Shown: positions 25,722 through 39,140 of the stretch, piece by piece
Layout of the letters: every line of letters starts with the position of its first letter
Position numbering within the stretch: the first letter of the stretch is position 1
Source of the DNA: Fasciolopsis buskii
Taxonomy: Eukaryota > Platyhelminthes > Trematoda > Plagiorchiida > Fasciolidae
Assembly (NCBI GenBank): GCA_008360955.1
Contig: LUCM01006340.1
Coordinates: 193,194 to 257,193, forward strand
Reading direction: 5' to 3'
DNA: 64,000 bases
Program-made: the position numbers and the translations under genes
The notes under the pieces: generated by a model
Told to the model about the DNA's origin: nothing
Database searches by the model: none
The model's input: only the letters and a program-made list of their open reading frames with translations

Positions 25722-28700
25722 AGTTGAAGTGCAACCACAAATTGTTTTTGAGAACAAAGTGGAGGATTTTGAAGTCAAATTTACCAGAAACCATTCACTG
25801 TGCATTAGCAACGCTCAGCCTACCAAGATAAATCTGTGGAATTAATGTGAAGTGATTTAATTTTTGGTAAGCATATAGCAGTGCTATTCGTAAAGTATTT
25901 CGTTATTTGAACATAGCAGTGTCTACAAGTAAATAACACGTTTGTTTTAGTTAGAAAATCGGTAGCCGGGGTAAGCAAGTGCGAACGTAAAATAAGTATT
26001 TCTTATTATTTATTATTTGACTATAAAAAGGATGAAAATCTTTACCACCGTGAATAGTCTTTCCCAATGCATCCTAACATTGAACAGTTCCGTGAATGAG
26101 TCAAATCTGTTTGATAGATTTAGCATGATATTCTCAGAGGTTTTGGTCTACTGAAAAAATGCAAATTAAAGCCGTCCTAATCACAAGTAAACACCGTGTA
26201 TTTGGTGATTTATTTCTTACACCAGGAATTGTCGGTCCACCAAACCATCGTGATTAAGAACATGAGAACTGCATTGTGCATGCAACTATTACGTACTATT
26301 CCAGTGAGGAAACAAGGATTCCAATTCCGTTCAACTCACATTCTGCAAATCGAATTTTCTGGAAACATTCTAATCAATTGCAAAATGAATCCCCGACCCA
26401 CCTAGACGATTGTAAACAGGTTGGTCTGGGTGCAATTTGGTTGTGGACCATCCAATAATATACTAACGCAACCCATATTTGAAGACCGGCAACACATGTG
26501 TTTAGTCGTCCTAGTAACATACATCGATTATTGTACTGAATCAAACAAATGTGAAAATTGTCAGTACGTTCCCCGTACCCATGACATCCGGACATCTGCT
26601 GGCCAATTAGGAAAAATTTACTAAACAACATACTCTGATATCCTTTGCCAAGTAGAATTCAAACAAGGGTTCTAATTTTAATTCGTTTTTTCCCGTGACA
26701 CAGTTATTATCCGTTGCTTGGGAAATCTGAGTAAAATTGACTGATTCAGTGGTCAACGAGAGTGAATCTGAAAAGACCATCATCAGACCAAAGTGGTCAA
26801 ATATTTGTTCCGTTTTGGCTGACCACAAGAGTGTAATATTTCCGATGAAAACACTATCGCACTAGTACTGTCAACTTCTAGTCAAAGATGGCCTCGAACG
26901 GTGTATTAAATTCGAAACGTCGGATGTAGCATTGATTGAAATTGATTTGGAGACGTCACCTATTGAAGTCGCATTTTTTTGCAATTTTTTTGGAAATGCT
27001 CAACTGTAATTTTGTAACACTACCGGCAGAGTTTTGCGGTTCGTGTAGAATTAAAAATTTATGAGTATATCGGAAAACCCGTTGCTTACGAAACTGTTAT
27101 TGCATCGATTTCGATTAGCAAAAACGTAAACAATTGTGTGAACTGGAATGACAGTATTGATGGCAACTATTTAACCGTGAAGAGCATACTAATTTAGAGC
27201 CTCATGAATAAATCATAACTGAACGATCACCGTACTGAATCTCAGACTATTTAGTAAGTAATAGTTAACATTGATTCGGCATAGTACATTAAACTAAAAT
27301 GTTTCCCTTGAGGTTCTGATCACGTAACTTGGCAATCTAAACGCCGTGATCAGCGATTGCAACCTCACGGAAATCATAAACGTGAGCTAAGAGCAACAAA
27401 CATTTTGTCAACCACCGGGAACTAATATGTCGACTTTAAATCAATCAGTCCACGCTGAATGATAGCCACTTTAACATGTTATACGAAATGACCGATGTAA
27501 CGTTTTGTGAAAACACGTTTTATTCTGTTTTCACGCTTTTATCCTTCCGGTGCACATTGAGATTAAGTATTGGCTACACTAGCGGGCAAACCGTGGAAGT
27601 TTACTGGATCAGATCACAAACGAGCAATTTTCATTTGCACGCAAATCCATCCTTGGGGGCAGATTCGAAATATAATTGTTGCGATTTGTTGTCACGTATT
27701 CTCGTGAACGTTTAATCACACAATCTTCAAACTTCACCAGCAAATATGTAGCAACGAACCAGCTAGTGCTGCTTACCTGAAGCTTTGAAATACTACCGGA
27801 CAAATATAGATCAAGCGGAAGCAAACGGACTAACTTATGTTGTTCATAGCACGTTCTTCCAATCTGGAATGACCATTTTGGAACGATTGATACCATAAAG
27901 AGGAGGGTAGGTAAATGGGTGGTAACCATTGCTTTTTATTTCAAATGAAATATAACTTCTCAGATTAGACAAGATTGACCGTTTGTTATGTACTGTTTGT
28001 AATCCGCGGGACAAGTGCAGACGTGAGAGATCAAGTTTTAATTGACAGAATGTACAGAACGGTGGCGTTCTATCCGAAAATCACCAATCTGACCTATTCA
28101 GTAAAATGCTGAAAACATGTTCGATAAATCTCCACGTGACATTGTACTCGTACCGTTTTTTTAATGCACTTGAGCACCAGCACAACGTCACCATCTTGTC
28201 GTGGAGTGGTCGTGCAGTTTGACGAATCGCTTCCATCTAGCTGCAAACCACAAGCATGGAACTAGGACGTCGCATTTCTTCGCTTACGTGTATGCAACAT
28301 TTGGCAAATTGTTGAATGACCAAATCGTGTTAAATCTGCACGCATCAGCTGCTCTGTTCCCGTTTGGAGGAAATCGATGGAGATATTGTAGGCTTGGTAA
28401 CTGTTGCTTCACGCATCTTAGAAATGAACTTTCTCGTTTCATTCTCCTAGGATTCCCCGAAAACATGGATCATGGGGCTTCCGCAACAATCTGCTGCAGT
28501 TTTCCGGTATTCATATTCACTCTGAATATTTTTTTCTAATCGTTAATTGGAATTCGTTGATTTGGTTGGTTTTGACTGTGAATATATTTATTTGGACAAT
28601 TATTTTGGTTACTCACAAGAATTATCACCTTTCTGTCCCCAAAACACCCACACCCTCTCAATTTCGCAACTACCGTTTCATTCAGGTGACATTCATACAT

Positions 28701-29912
28701 TAAATGTCGCGTAAACATATTTTATGTTTTCAACATTTGGACACAACGTGTCTTTCTGTCTCTCTGTCTAACGATAAATCAATGATCTCATATTTTGTCG
28801 TTTGGGCTGATTTCACATTTGTCCCTGGCCAGTGGTTCTTTTTTCGTAATGGGCTAATATTTTGCATGTCATATTTTCACACGGAGAATAATATTTGTGT
28901 GTTTTCGTCCACTGCGTGTAATGTACACATATCCATGCCAATCTTTTTACCAGGGAATTTTTGCTAGAACACCGTACATGACATGTTATCGGAAATCAGA
29001 GGGCAATTTCCTCGAACGCACTGATTGATAAAACACAGTTAGAAAGACTTTGGGCACAGGATAACAGCTCGGCTGATTCGGGCACGTTGGAATAACGATG
29101 GGTCGATGACTTCCATGGAAAATTTTCCCTTCAAATCTATTCAGCCAGACACCTAATCTCGTGACTCGACGTTCTAAGGCTGGCAGACTAGCGGTCTTCA
29201 ATACAGGAGTTTGGGTCGGGTCGAAAAACTCGGTCTCATCAAAAATGCTCATATTTACAAATTCGTATGAAAACAGTTAGGTTTTCAAGGTTTTATTGCC
29301 CCCGGCTGGCAAGAAGACAAACGTCCTGAAAGTATGTTACCAATAGTCACCTGTTGCCGAATATGATTTATCTTAGTCTTATATCTTAGAGTTTTGAAAT
29401 AAAATTAGGAAATAACACACTACTAACAATTCTGAACGCGAATCCCGTTTTTGTGATTTGTTCATGTGAGGGATATGTTTTCGAAATTTGCCTGCAAAAA
29501 TTGCTAGCATTCCAAACTATTCCAACTGGATTCTAAGGTTACCTATCTGACAAGGCGACTAGTTACCCGGACAAAATTTCTCACCCCTAATTAAGTCATT
29601 CAAATAGAAAAAAACAGGCTAAACAACGACTAAAAAGGTTATATTGCGAATGTCGTTTCACTAACATTATTTCAACTTTTATGCAAAATAGATTTTCAAT
29701 CGGAAAGGGGTGTTTCACTCCCATTGTTGATGGATTAAGGCGCCACATTTTAGATTCGCCATCTTAGTTTTAACTAAATGCACGTCATCCGATACACTTA
29801 CTGGGTCTTGGCTGTTGATCATTCTTTCTCTTTTCGTCAGACTTCAACCTGTAAGGCTGTACTGGCTCTCATTGAGGGCCGGATTTGAACAAACGTAACA
29901 TGGTATTTCGGA

Positions 29913-30253
29913 TTAGTCTGGACGAGAACCTCTCGTACCGTGGTAGGACACAGTGTATGGACCACTGGTGGGTTCTGATAAGAGCGAAACTCGAGTTTGG
30001 TACTTGCTGTGACTAAAGACGATCGGACTATCTGAAGCTTGCGCATGAGAGGTGGACTCCGAATGACAATCGGTATGACATGTCATCCGTCATCCACGTT
30101 AGACTGTTCGATGCTCGGTTCGAGCTGTTTGTTCAAAGTTCTAATCCACTCTTCTTTTCGACAACAGGGGTCAAGCGTTTGCCTATCGTGTATTAGGACC
30201 AATTCAATCTTGTGTCCACCGAGAGATTGACATAATCCATGGCCAAGTCGTTT
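29913..30253 (-). other. unassigned coding-like stretch with a frame change
   Basis: Minus-strand frame one is open from 30253 to 30083 (57 codons) and includes IELVLIHDRQTLDPCCRKEE. A second frame takes over at 30086 and stays open to 29913 (58 codons). It then continues past one stop with IPCYVCSNPALNESQYSLTG to about 29846. The two frames meet almost exactly, as in a pseudogene with a frameshift. The cysteine-rich end loosely resembles a Ly6-like start. No family was confirmed, and chance is possible. Confidence 0.12.
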
Positions 30254-32472
30254 CTATATTGCTACGATCCAGTTCTGAACAACTTAACAAAATTTGCGAC
30301 AATCAAACTTCGGGAATATCTTTACGGGGATTGTGTACTCCACAGTTTCACAGTAAGTGACAACAGTGAAAACACACGGTCAAAAAATCCAGACATCACT
30401 AGTAATCTACACTTGATCCAACAACAAAATGTTCCGGTGATGACTGAATTAGTTAGAAAGCAGAAAATATATTTCGAATACTACTTAATTTCTAGTGTCC
30501 AGCTCATCTGGCTGCTTGGAGTATTTACACACTAAACCGGATAAACCAACGTACTGCCCTATCAAGAAAGCTTCATACTTTTAAACTAGGTAGGTGTTGC
30601 ATATTTGAAGTGTCTACACATGATCCAACCTCTGTGCTGAGCATGTACTTTTACATTCACTTCGCGTCAAGGATTGTTCGTATGCGATCTGGTTGGACCG
30701 GTCCGGGCGAGTGAACAGTACGAGGCTGAGAGATCGACACGTGTTCTTCGTGTCCACGTGTGTTCCCTTTAATCTGCAACTCTCCTGAAACTAGAGGAGA
30801 TTTCTGACAAGACTGCTGTTGATTATTTCAAAGCTTACGTCCAAGAAATGTTCTGATCATTCCTAGTCATTTTAAAACCCAAGCGTGCAGTATGTTGTAG
30901 GCCGCTAGGCCCATTTTCTGCTTCAGCCGGTCAATCTGACGAAGGCAAGCACTTCATTCAAGTGTGTTCCTATCAAAGATAAGCTCTGATTAACAGTTTT
31001 TTCTCATGACAAGTGACAACAGTTCATCAGGAAACCTACTTAACCTTGGCAATTTTGAAATAAATTCTACCACATTACCACTGGTCATTGTTGTTTTGGA
31101 TCACTTGGAGACTCGCAATATTTGTGATCTGATAATTGTATGATCTTCTTACGCTTTGGTCCTCGGTCGCTTTCGTCTCCATCTATCCACCACTATCGAG
31201 ATAGCTGCACACCTCATTTCACAGACTATACTCTTCTATCTATATTTCTGCCGTAGGTTTCTACACGTTGATCAGCGTAAACAAGAGTCATAAATAGGAA
31301 TAGGACATGCCTGCTCGTAGAGGGAGAAGCCGTGCTGGAATCCAGGTTACTGTTGGACTAATGTATTCTTTCACTCACGTTAGCAAATGAACTGAGATGA
31401 GTATTTGCCCAAGGTAACAGCTGACCAGTACCTTGAAAAATCAATTGGGATGGTGATGAATATGGGATTGTCAGAAAACGGGAAAAGCTGTGCGCACCGG
31501 AAATACGCTCAATTTGTATTTACTGCTTGTGACCACGGGTGGACAGAAACCTAGTTTGATTCAGCTGATCTAACAATTTGACGACTCATGGATTCAATCA
31601 TAGCAACGCCTTCGTGACTATAGGGTAATTCGCTTAAGGGAAGATGTCACCTGACCCAAGTTCCACGGTAAAAATTTCGTTTATGGTCGCAAATGAAACA
31701 ACGCACGTAGACACATTTTCCGTCACTAGAGCATCTGACAGACCAGGCTTGTTCGTGTTCATTTCCTAGTGTGGAAACGGTGTTTCGCCTTCTGTATTAA
31801 CTAAACTATTCGGGTCCATCTGCGTAGACGAGTATATTAATATGAATGGATGCTTGCAACGATGCACATAAAAGTTTGTTCTGCTGGGAAAAGGACAGAT
31901 AAACTAGTGTTGTCCTTACTCAGTCTAAATGGCTCATACGTGGGGTGAAAGGATGCACTTGATCTAACGTCACCGAAGGAAATAACCATTTTGGGGATTA
32001 TTACAATAACTATTCACGATTTGGTTGGAAAAATGGATGACTTGCTAAACATGCCATCAAGTGCACACACGTACGCATGCACAGGCACGGGAGTCATGGA
32101 TTTATTCGAACACATCGCATCGCATGCATACAACAGTCCCGGTCGAACGTCGAAGTGGACAATTCGGTCGTATCCATTGATGAGCTTCAATGCTTTCGAC
32201 ATAATAGACAACAATGCGAAAATCTCCATCGACAGCTAAGTGATCACATACGGGCAATTTCTCATGGTATGACAAACCACTAGTGTGCACTCCCTACTCC
32301 TGCGACGGTATTGGCCACGCACTTGACTCGTAATATCCTCATTTTTTTGTCCCAGTAAAGCAATCACCAGCAGTACGTATCATTATACTTCCGTTTCTAA
32401 ATTTGTAAGTAGTATTTTTCTCCCTAATCAATTCAACATCTTTTTGGTCTATGAATTTCGGTGCCGTTATCT
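30254..32472. other. no recognisable gene
   Basis: A 98-codon plus-strand frame (30239-30535) holds GTAAGT after its first third but is unassigned. All frames at 31991-32290 are open on both strands for about 60-80 codons. Confidence 0.45.
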
Positions 32473-32513
32473 GCAACAGCAAGAACGGCAAAAGCAACAG
32501 CAAAAACAACAAC
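32473..32513. repeat. impure CAA/CAG repeat
   Basis: CAACAGCAAGAACGGCAAAA followed by further CAACAG and CAACAA units. Confidence 0.7.
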
Positions 32514-33941
32514 TTTGTCCTTGCTGTGAGCTTGCAAGTTTATCTTCGACTCAATCATATAATCTTCTAATGAAGTCAAATCAACTCAAATCAAACAGTG
32601 CTCTCCGTGCACTCGGATAGAAAGCAATTTTCAAATGGGAAAAACGAAACGTATGACGAATGTCTGGGACAAGTGCGAACCAATGCAGCGATGCATTGTG
32701 ATAAAATAAGAGGTCTGACAAACGCATAATAAGGAATAGTGAAAAAATGCATTCACCCTACAAATGTAGATGAGTACAAAAGATCACTCATTACCCGTTC
32801 GCGATTTACACTTGAACGAACAGGACAAGGCATCAGACTGTTCCTGGAGATCAAAGTGCAAGAAGGTAAGAGTCAAAATGTGGAACCAGACTGAGACGGA
32901 TAAAACGCCTTGGACAATGTAGTCTGAGTGGTAGACTGTCTAGAACTTCGCATACAGGAATCAGCGTATTTTTTGAACAATGAAATCAGCAACCACATTT
33001 TCGCTAATTCCGCCACGACGTGCACCTAACTTTAGGGAATTGGTTATAAGAACAAAATCATTCTTTTTCAGGTACGGAAATAATCCTGAGGGCAGCAGAG
33101 TAGGAAGGCGTAGGGTAACAAATTAAAGAAGCTGTTCACCTAATAATTTGAGCATTTTTTTACGAAAGGATAAGGAACAGAGACAGTGCATCTCGAGAAA
33201 GACAAATTTTCTATGCGGTGCCCAAGGAAAATTACCTAATTCCGTACCTAAGTAACCTATATATTCGTTAATAATTGTCAAAGATGGTAGGTCACTGAAA
33301 GTAAATTAATACGTAGAACCTGGCTGAAGGAGACAGCTGCGCAGTTAGAACTATTCGGTGCCGCAGACTGTTAGGAGGGTCGGTAGTCACGCTTATTCCA
33401 ATTATTCTTTGTTAATTCTGAGTAGATAAAGTATCAAAGTACGCTATGGTCGATTCGACAAAGGTAGAATTGCGTCACGTGTGACATGTTTTTAACCTTA
33501 ACAAGAATGGAACACGCTCAATGACATAATTCCACGACTGTTTTTCGCGTGTACTGGTACAACTTGATTTAGCCTGCACAACTTTCAGTTTGCAAATATT
33601 TTGTATGCCAGCTATTTTCTTGACATGGTTTCATCTCAAAGCTCATTTGCTTGCCAATTTTTGACGCTGTTAAAAAAAACCTAAATATTGCTGTCGGAAA
33701 AATTATTTTTGGTTATTGGCTACCATTTTGGAAACGTTTATGTATTTCTCTATCACTAGGGCAACAGATCGATCCAATAAACTTTGCATGCACCATTGCG
33801 GATAGATTACACTAGAGGAGAGAGGGTTAAGTGGACATCCGTAGACCTCAAATCGAGATTTGCACGGAATCACACGAGGTCGCAACTGAACAAATGGGTT
33901 AACGAATTGCGAGGCAACCGGTAATCGATCGTCATCAAAGT
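32514..33941. other. no recognisable gene
   Basis: AT-rich sequence with no long open frames and nothing recognised. Confidence 0.5.
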
Positions 33942-34012
33942 GGCCGGCGCATACGGGATTCAGACCTTCGAATAATTCGAGTAAAAGACGCTTAATCCGC
34001 TTGACTAGTGCA
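33942..34012 (-). repeat. tRNA-like SINE relic
   Basis: On the minus strand CTAGTCAAGCGGATTAAGCG resembles an A-box region, and AAGGTCTGAATCCCGTATGC a decayed B box, at tRNA-like spacing. The element ends in GCGCCGGCC. It is most like the family A head. The tail was not identified. Confidence 0.4.
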
Positions 34013-36078
34013 GCGTAAAGGAAAGATAAGATCCCAGCAAAAACAAAGCAGAACGAGGAGACCGATTGAAAACAAAGAAACCGGTAAAGGTCTGTTTCGC
34101 CAAATCAAGCGTGTAGGCTGTGCGTTTGTTGATCTTTTTCTGAGCAATCGGAAGAAACGTTTGATGAGTGAACATGTGAACGATTTGTGCCTGTAAGGAA
34201 ATGCGGATTCAGTGTCCAGTTCGCACCGAAATACTGAATGCTGCCTTGCTTATCCCTGTTCTTCACATCCCTCTATCGACCAGTTCAATATCAAATCCAT
34301 AAATTGGGCGATAGATTTTCAGATTGTTTGAAACCGTTGGAAGTGAATCCACAAAAACGTCACACTCATGATACTTGTGTGTACGGAAATAAACGTCTGA
34401 AGTGAAAGTCTTCTTGATCAGCAATTGTTTGTGTACGTATTGCATCCCTGCTTGATGAAAAGCAGCAACAATTTTCCCGAATTCCAAGGACGACAACACC
34501 ACATCATTCGGTCAAAAAGGTTCCCACCCTCCTTCATGTTTATATCATGAATAGAGGTTTCTTTTCATTTGTATTTCTGTAGACACTCCTACCTTTGTTT
34601 CAGTTTGCATAATCCGGGCGACATAATAAAAATAAGTTCGAGTGTAACTAATTTCACTTAGTCAATCACTGTACATCGTAGGGTTCGTGCTTTTGTAGAT
34701 CGTTCACTATAGTTCCTCACAAGAATCATTGTTCGTCTTGGTTGCATGTATGAACATTTTTCCATTTTTCTCGAAATGATTTCCGAAGTTTGGCATATCT
34801 TCACGCAAAAACACTAGTTCCATTATTCGTTCAGATGAGAAAATCGTTCTAATTGCATTACACAGATTATATTGTGCTCAGATTTGTCGCAAACGTCCAA
34901 ATGATAATCCACGCGTTGGGCAAACTGTGCACCCTCGGAAAAGTGTAAAGTGCTGTTTAATGGCCGGATTGGCCAAAAACTAACTCATTTCCTCGAAATG
35001 GAGGGGTTCGGTGGTATAGATGAGTTTTATTTGAGCATTTGTGTCTCACCTAGTGCCGTTACTAATTTAGAATACTCTACCGGGATTCCCAACTTGGGAT
35101 GTCTATGTTGCCAGTGGATATTCATCTATCGAGCACAGTTTTGTCCTGCAATGCGGCTTGGAATCATGGCCGCTTAGGATTGAAATTTCATTATTAATGG
35201 CATCACTTGAATACTGACGTCCTCGTAGATTTTCCACGGTAGAATGATAGGCCGAACAGCGCCGAGGTTAAGAATAGTGTATACGGTCAGGGAACATGCA
35301 ACCGAACACGTATTGAATATGAATGAATTGGGGTGGTTGTAATGAGTGGCACGCATTCCCGTGGATCACTTCTGTCAAAATGTGCCATTTTCCGACGTAA
35401 GTAATGGTTGGATGACGGGTGAAGGTCGTTGGCTCATGGTGTCAAGAAAGATAACACGAAAAATCTTACCGATTGACTGTCCTGAGAAGGTCAACTTAGC
35501 CTTAAAAGATGAGATCAGCGAGATTCGCCTCTTCCCCGCGAAGAAATTTGATATCATGAATTGATTGGTTCAATGACACAGTCGGTGGAAATCATGCATC
35601 CAAAATATCTTTGTTTATTTGCAGTTTCTTTGAAGCAGAAGCTCAATATTGCTCTTTCGCTACGATTCGTAGCTTGAATACAACGAGCAGAATCAGAGTA
35701 GAAGCGTATACGGTCTGAGTTTGCGCAAACTGAGATTGAAACCAGTACGAACAGTAACTAGATATTAATCCGCCAACAGGTGCTCGTGATGCTACTTGAA
35801 GAAGGGTTTATTTCGTCTCACACAACCCTCATCAACCGGTGCGCTGTTGCGCTAGAAATTCAGACATGACAAGCCTAACGATTTATGTCTACAAAAACGG
35901 AGATCAAGAAATGGGAAAATATCCATCTGAGTTAGGTGAAGAAATAAGACAAAATGTGGACGCATGATAAGAATTAGATAACCAGCAATTCGCAACAAAC
36001 TCATTCCTGAGATAAAATAAAAACGACGATATTTCGTGTGTGACAATTTCCCCACAACCGAATGGCTTGTACGGTTGA
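34013..36078. other. no recognisable gene
   Basis: Open frames of 60-80 codons lie on both strands. The paired frames at 35346-35564 show no known motif. Confidence 0.45.
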
Positions 36079-36216
36079 TTTCTTTTAGTAATGAAACAGC
36101 AATGTACACCATTCTCATGAACCGGGTAGCAGACGACAGAAAACGGCTAAATGATGAAGTTGACCGGTTGGAGGAAGGATTCGAACCCGCAAACATCCGA
36201 CCGGAAAACCGATGGA
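36079..36216 (-). repeat. tRNA-derived SINE, family A, diverged
   Basis: On the plus strand the reversed tail TTTTAGTAATGAAACAGCAA is followed by TTCTCATGAACCGGGTAGC, a body ending AAGTTGACCGGTTGGAGGAA, and a reversed B box GGATTCGAACCCGC. The head (GACCGGAAAACCGATGG) is decayed. The long frames 35852-36226 (-) and 36036-36371 (+) both cross it. Confidence 0.7.
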
Positions 36217-38145
36217 ATTCGATCACACTGGGTTCACGTGCAATGGTCTACAAAGGAAATAAGCCTAGATTTGCATTTAATTTCCCGTCAATTGATTACG
36301 ATTCTTTTCATTCAATCCTTACTGTCTATAATAACGACTTCATATCACGGTCCATTGTGTTTCACGACTGAAAGTCGCACGAAATGGTAGGTTGAACAAT
36401 CGGTGCATCGAACGAACTCGAACTCCAATCTGGTTCACACAGGCCCAAACTTTACACGTTGTTCTAAAGTGTTTACAGATTTTTCTATCTTCTGAATCGC
36501 ATTCCAGGATTCAATATATAATTGGTTTGGGAATAAGTCTATGGGCTTACAGTACGATCAATCATTGATTGTTATATTGTACAATTACACAATTCAAAAG
36601 ACTCGATGACCAGAGTAAATATGATGCCCTATTCTGACTTGCATCCTACCGCCAGAATGGAACGTGCCAATTGCATCCTGTTTTGCTTTCATTACATTTG
36701 TCTTCGAAAATGTTCATTTATTAATCTTTTTGACCATTTAAATTGTACGTGAAACAGAGAAAAACGAAATAAAACAAAACGTACCACAAAGATGGCATCC
36801 GCGGTAGCGTCAGCAACAACAACAACAACAACATGAGCAAGAACCAGAAAAGCAACATGCGTGTCTGCGCCCATTAAAATCCGGAAAAAAAAACTGAACT
36901 GACGACGGAATCGATCAGTAACGAGGTACTTGAGACAAAATGAAATGCATTCAACAACCTTGATCAGACGCTTAAAATCCGTTTCGCTCGAGAGATACCG
37001 AAATACGACTAATTGGTTTTCAGTTCCCAGGAAAAGACACCATGATATAAGATCTTGATAATCCCTGTCGGGCACCAATGGGACGAAAATAAAAGCATGA
37101 AAATGGATTTTTCACTCGCGATTTATCTGTGATTTTTAGGTTAGTTTAAAAATTTTTATGGTTTCACTTACGTACAAAACATTACCACGTAAATGTGTCC
37201 AACTGTGAGGGCAAATTAGTTTGGATTGCTTTTTGACAAACATGTGGATGAAATGTTCCATTAGTGAGAATGCACACGGAGCTACATTTGAAAAAGGGAT
37301 AACACCCCGTAACTTTACTTTTCTAATAAGGAAAGCGTTTGTCTGAAATCACACACTTTCTATCATCCCCGTACAACCTGGCCATTTCGATTTACAGACT
37401 TAGTCCAATTCAACCGATTACGCAACCAATGAAAGCTAGGTCTGTGATAGTAATTTACTGATTGTAATGCAATGAAAACAAGGACACAATAATAACAAGC
37501 AGCTAATGAGAAATTTCATGATCAATATAGATTTATTCTTTAATTTATTACTCCCAAAAGATTTACCGATAGCATAATTCCTGATGGAAAATCGATATGT
37601 TCACGTTCATTTAAGTAGGACATATGAATGAAACCTAATCGATCTATTTGGTTTTATGATAGTGGTGTCATATATTCGTGGGCGAAGCACAACTTTGTTA
37701 GATTTCGTAAATCTTTGAGTCGTTGATCTAAACATTTTCACAACCATTTGAACGCCGTAAACAGGTGATTAAACGAGAAATTGTGAGGTGTTTGAACGAT
37801 TTGCACGTGAGGTTTTTGGATCGAAACATACTTGCTTCTATCCAAAACACTTAAGGTACGGGCGTCCGGATCTACTATGTTTTGTTCTTTCAATTCCGAC
37901 CAGCATAGTCTAGATAATCAATAATCACATTGAATACAGGTGTCTAGAAACAAAATAGAACTATCTACATGGTATTTCCATCCTGGCTGTGGTTCCCTAA
38001 CTGTTGGACATAAAATGGACTAATTCATTCATCACTCAAGTTTTTGGCAACAGTTGAAATTCTGGTCATGATCACATTATTATAAATTTGCTTTCATTGG
38101 AAAACTTTGGTCATTTAGAGATTATCTTCATTTACTAATTTTCAT
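36217..38145. other. no recognisable gene; CAA repeat
   Basis: The 128-codon minus-strand frame 36692-37078 crosses a CAA repeat (36811-36832), which supplies its poly-valine run. The rest of that frame is unassigned. Confidence 0.45.
36811..36832. repeat. (CAA)n microsatellite
   Basis: About seven CAA units. Confidence 0.85.
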
Positions 38146-38467
38146 TTGGTACAAGTTACTAGTAGGAGATTGAATGTTTCCATTAAGTAATTCACCATGT
38201 GACATCATCGCTCAACTCACCGTAAAGAAACCATTGAAGCACTGTATAGCTGTTTCATCCAGCTAGTTAGGAATGATCAGCAGTACATATCCACCGCGCC
38301 CGAACTGGGACGCGAACCCGAACAAGGACGAACGATCGTGAGTCGAACGCCTTAGCCATTGCGGTACCGGGCTGGCTCTGAACGGTTTGTTGAACTTCAC
38401 CACGTGATGTTGCACCTATCCGTCACTGGTTTGCACGGTTACTGTCCGCTAGCTCATTGCGATCGAC
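38146..38467 (-). repeat. hammerhead-bearing SINE (family B), most complete copy
   Basis: On the minus strand it runs from GTCGATCGCAATGAGCTAGC through GACAGTAACCGTGCAAACCA, a tRNA-like head (CGCAATGGCTAAGGCGTTCG) and a B box (GGGTTCGCGTCCC). The hammerhead (38235-38293) follows, then the tail GTGAGTTGAGCGATGATGTC and CATTCAATCTCCTACTAGTA, ending GTACCAA. Both ends agree with other copies, giving a unit of about 320 bp. The 71-codon frame at 38359 is this element. Confidence 0.85.
38235..38293 (-). ncRNA. type I hammerhead ribozyme, one key core change
   Basis: On the minus strand, stem I GTACTG pairs with CAGTGC (one G-U wobble) and an outer TGGA/TCAA helix follows. Stem II TCC/GGA, GAAA and the cleavage triplet ATA are present. 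The core is CTGATCA, so G8, the general acid, is C. One stem III pair is lost. The stems are better kept than the core, and activity is not expected. Confidence 0.55.
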
Positions 38468-38610
38468 ATTATTTGGCATCAATTTCCAATTCTCATGGGT
38501 CGGTCCAGAGGATATTGTTAAGCGGTGGGAAAGATAATCGTACGGCAATCATCCTCCACCTTTCCCTGATTTGAGATAGTCAGCATTTAAACTTCTGATC
38601 AGTGTTTGTT

Positions 38611-38795
38611 TCACTAGGACTAGTCAGGTGACGAGCATCGTCCCGTTTCATCCTGCAGGTTGCCGGTTTGCATCCGTGCTGCACCTCCCAACCCCACCGG
38701 CTACCGCCAACCAACGCTCGTCCCTAGTTCACATTTCCGCCCTCCTTTGAAAAAATACGCACCTCAAAGATTCATGCATAAGAGAAAGAAAAACA
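38611..38795 (+). repeat. third tRNA-like SINE (family C) sharing the family A tail
   Basis: The A-box-like region is GGACTAGTCAGGTGACGAGC and the B-box-like region is GGTTGCCGGTTTGCATCC. The body holds CACCTCCCAACCCCACCGGC. The end CCCTCCTTTGAAAAAATACG then TTCATGCATAAGAGAAAG lines up with the family A end, CCCTCCTGAAAATTGATA then TTCATTAATAAAGGAAGT. The head differs from families A and B. It sits 143 bp after the family B copy. Confidence 0.5.
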
Positions 38796-39140
38796 AACAG
38801 GACATAGATCGATATTTTTTTCTACTGTGTGAAGTGATGAGCTGTATTTTGGAAATATTTTTTATTTCTCCCAGACAATCCCGTTCGAATTTACTCTGTT
38901 GATATTCGCATAAATTTTGTCTGCGTCTAGTCGAATATAAATTTGTGTTTTGAATTTGAATTCCGCGAGGCTTCACACTACTGACAACTTGAACAGTGTC
39001 GAATTATGCCATGTCATTTAAAAATTGTTACGAAAACTACTAGAAATAGTAATGACCTCACGATAGCATCAATGTCTCTCCTTCACTCCCTCTTTCTTTT
39101 CTAGAGTCGAATTCTAACGGAACGCGCAAAATATCCTGTC
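38796..39140. other. unique spacer in SINE nest
   Basis: No repeat or gene recognised. Confidence 0.5.

Larger units (their letters stand above)
24753..29912. other. no recognisable gene; TA run and G-rich motif
   Basis: A TA run lies at 25579-25594 and a G-rich motif at 25700-25721. Frames at 27609-27929 (-) and 28201-28539 (+) exceed 100 codons, but no domain was recognised. Confidence 0.45.

Noticed and set aside
35852..36371. Long frames on both strands (124 and 111 codons)
   Set aside because: Both cross a diverged family A SINE. Open frames on both strands at once argue against a gene.
36692..37078. 128-codon minus-strand frame with a poly-valine run
   Set aside because: The valine run is the CAA microsatellite and the remainder matches nothing I know.
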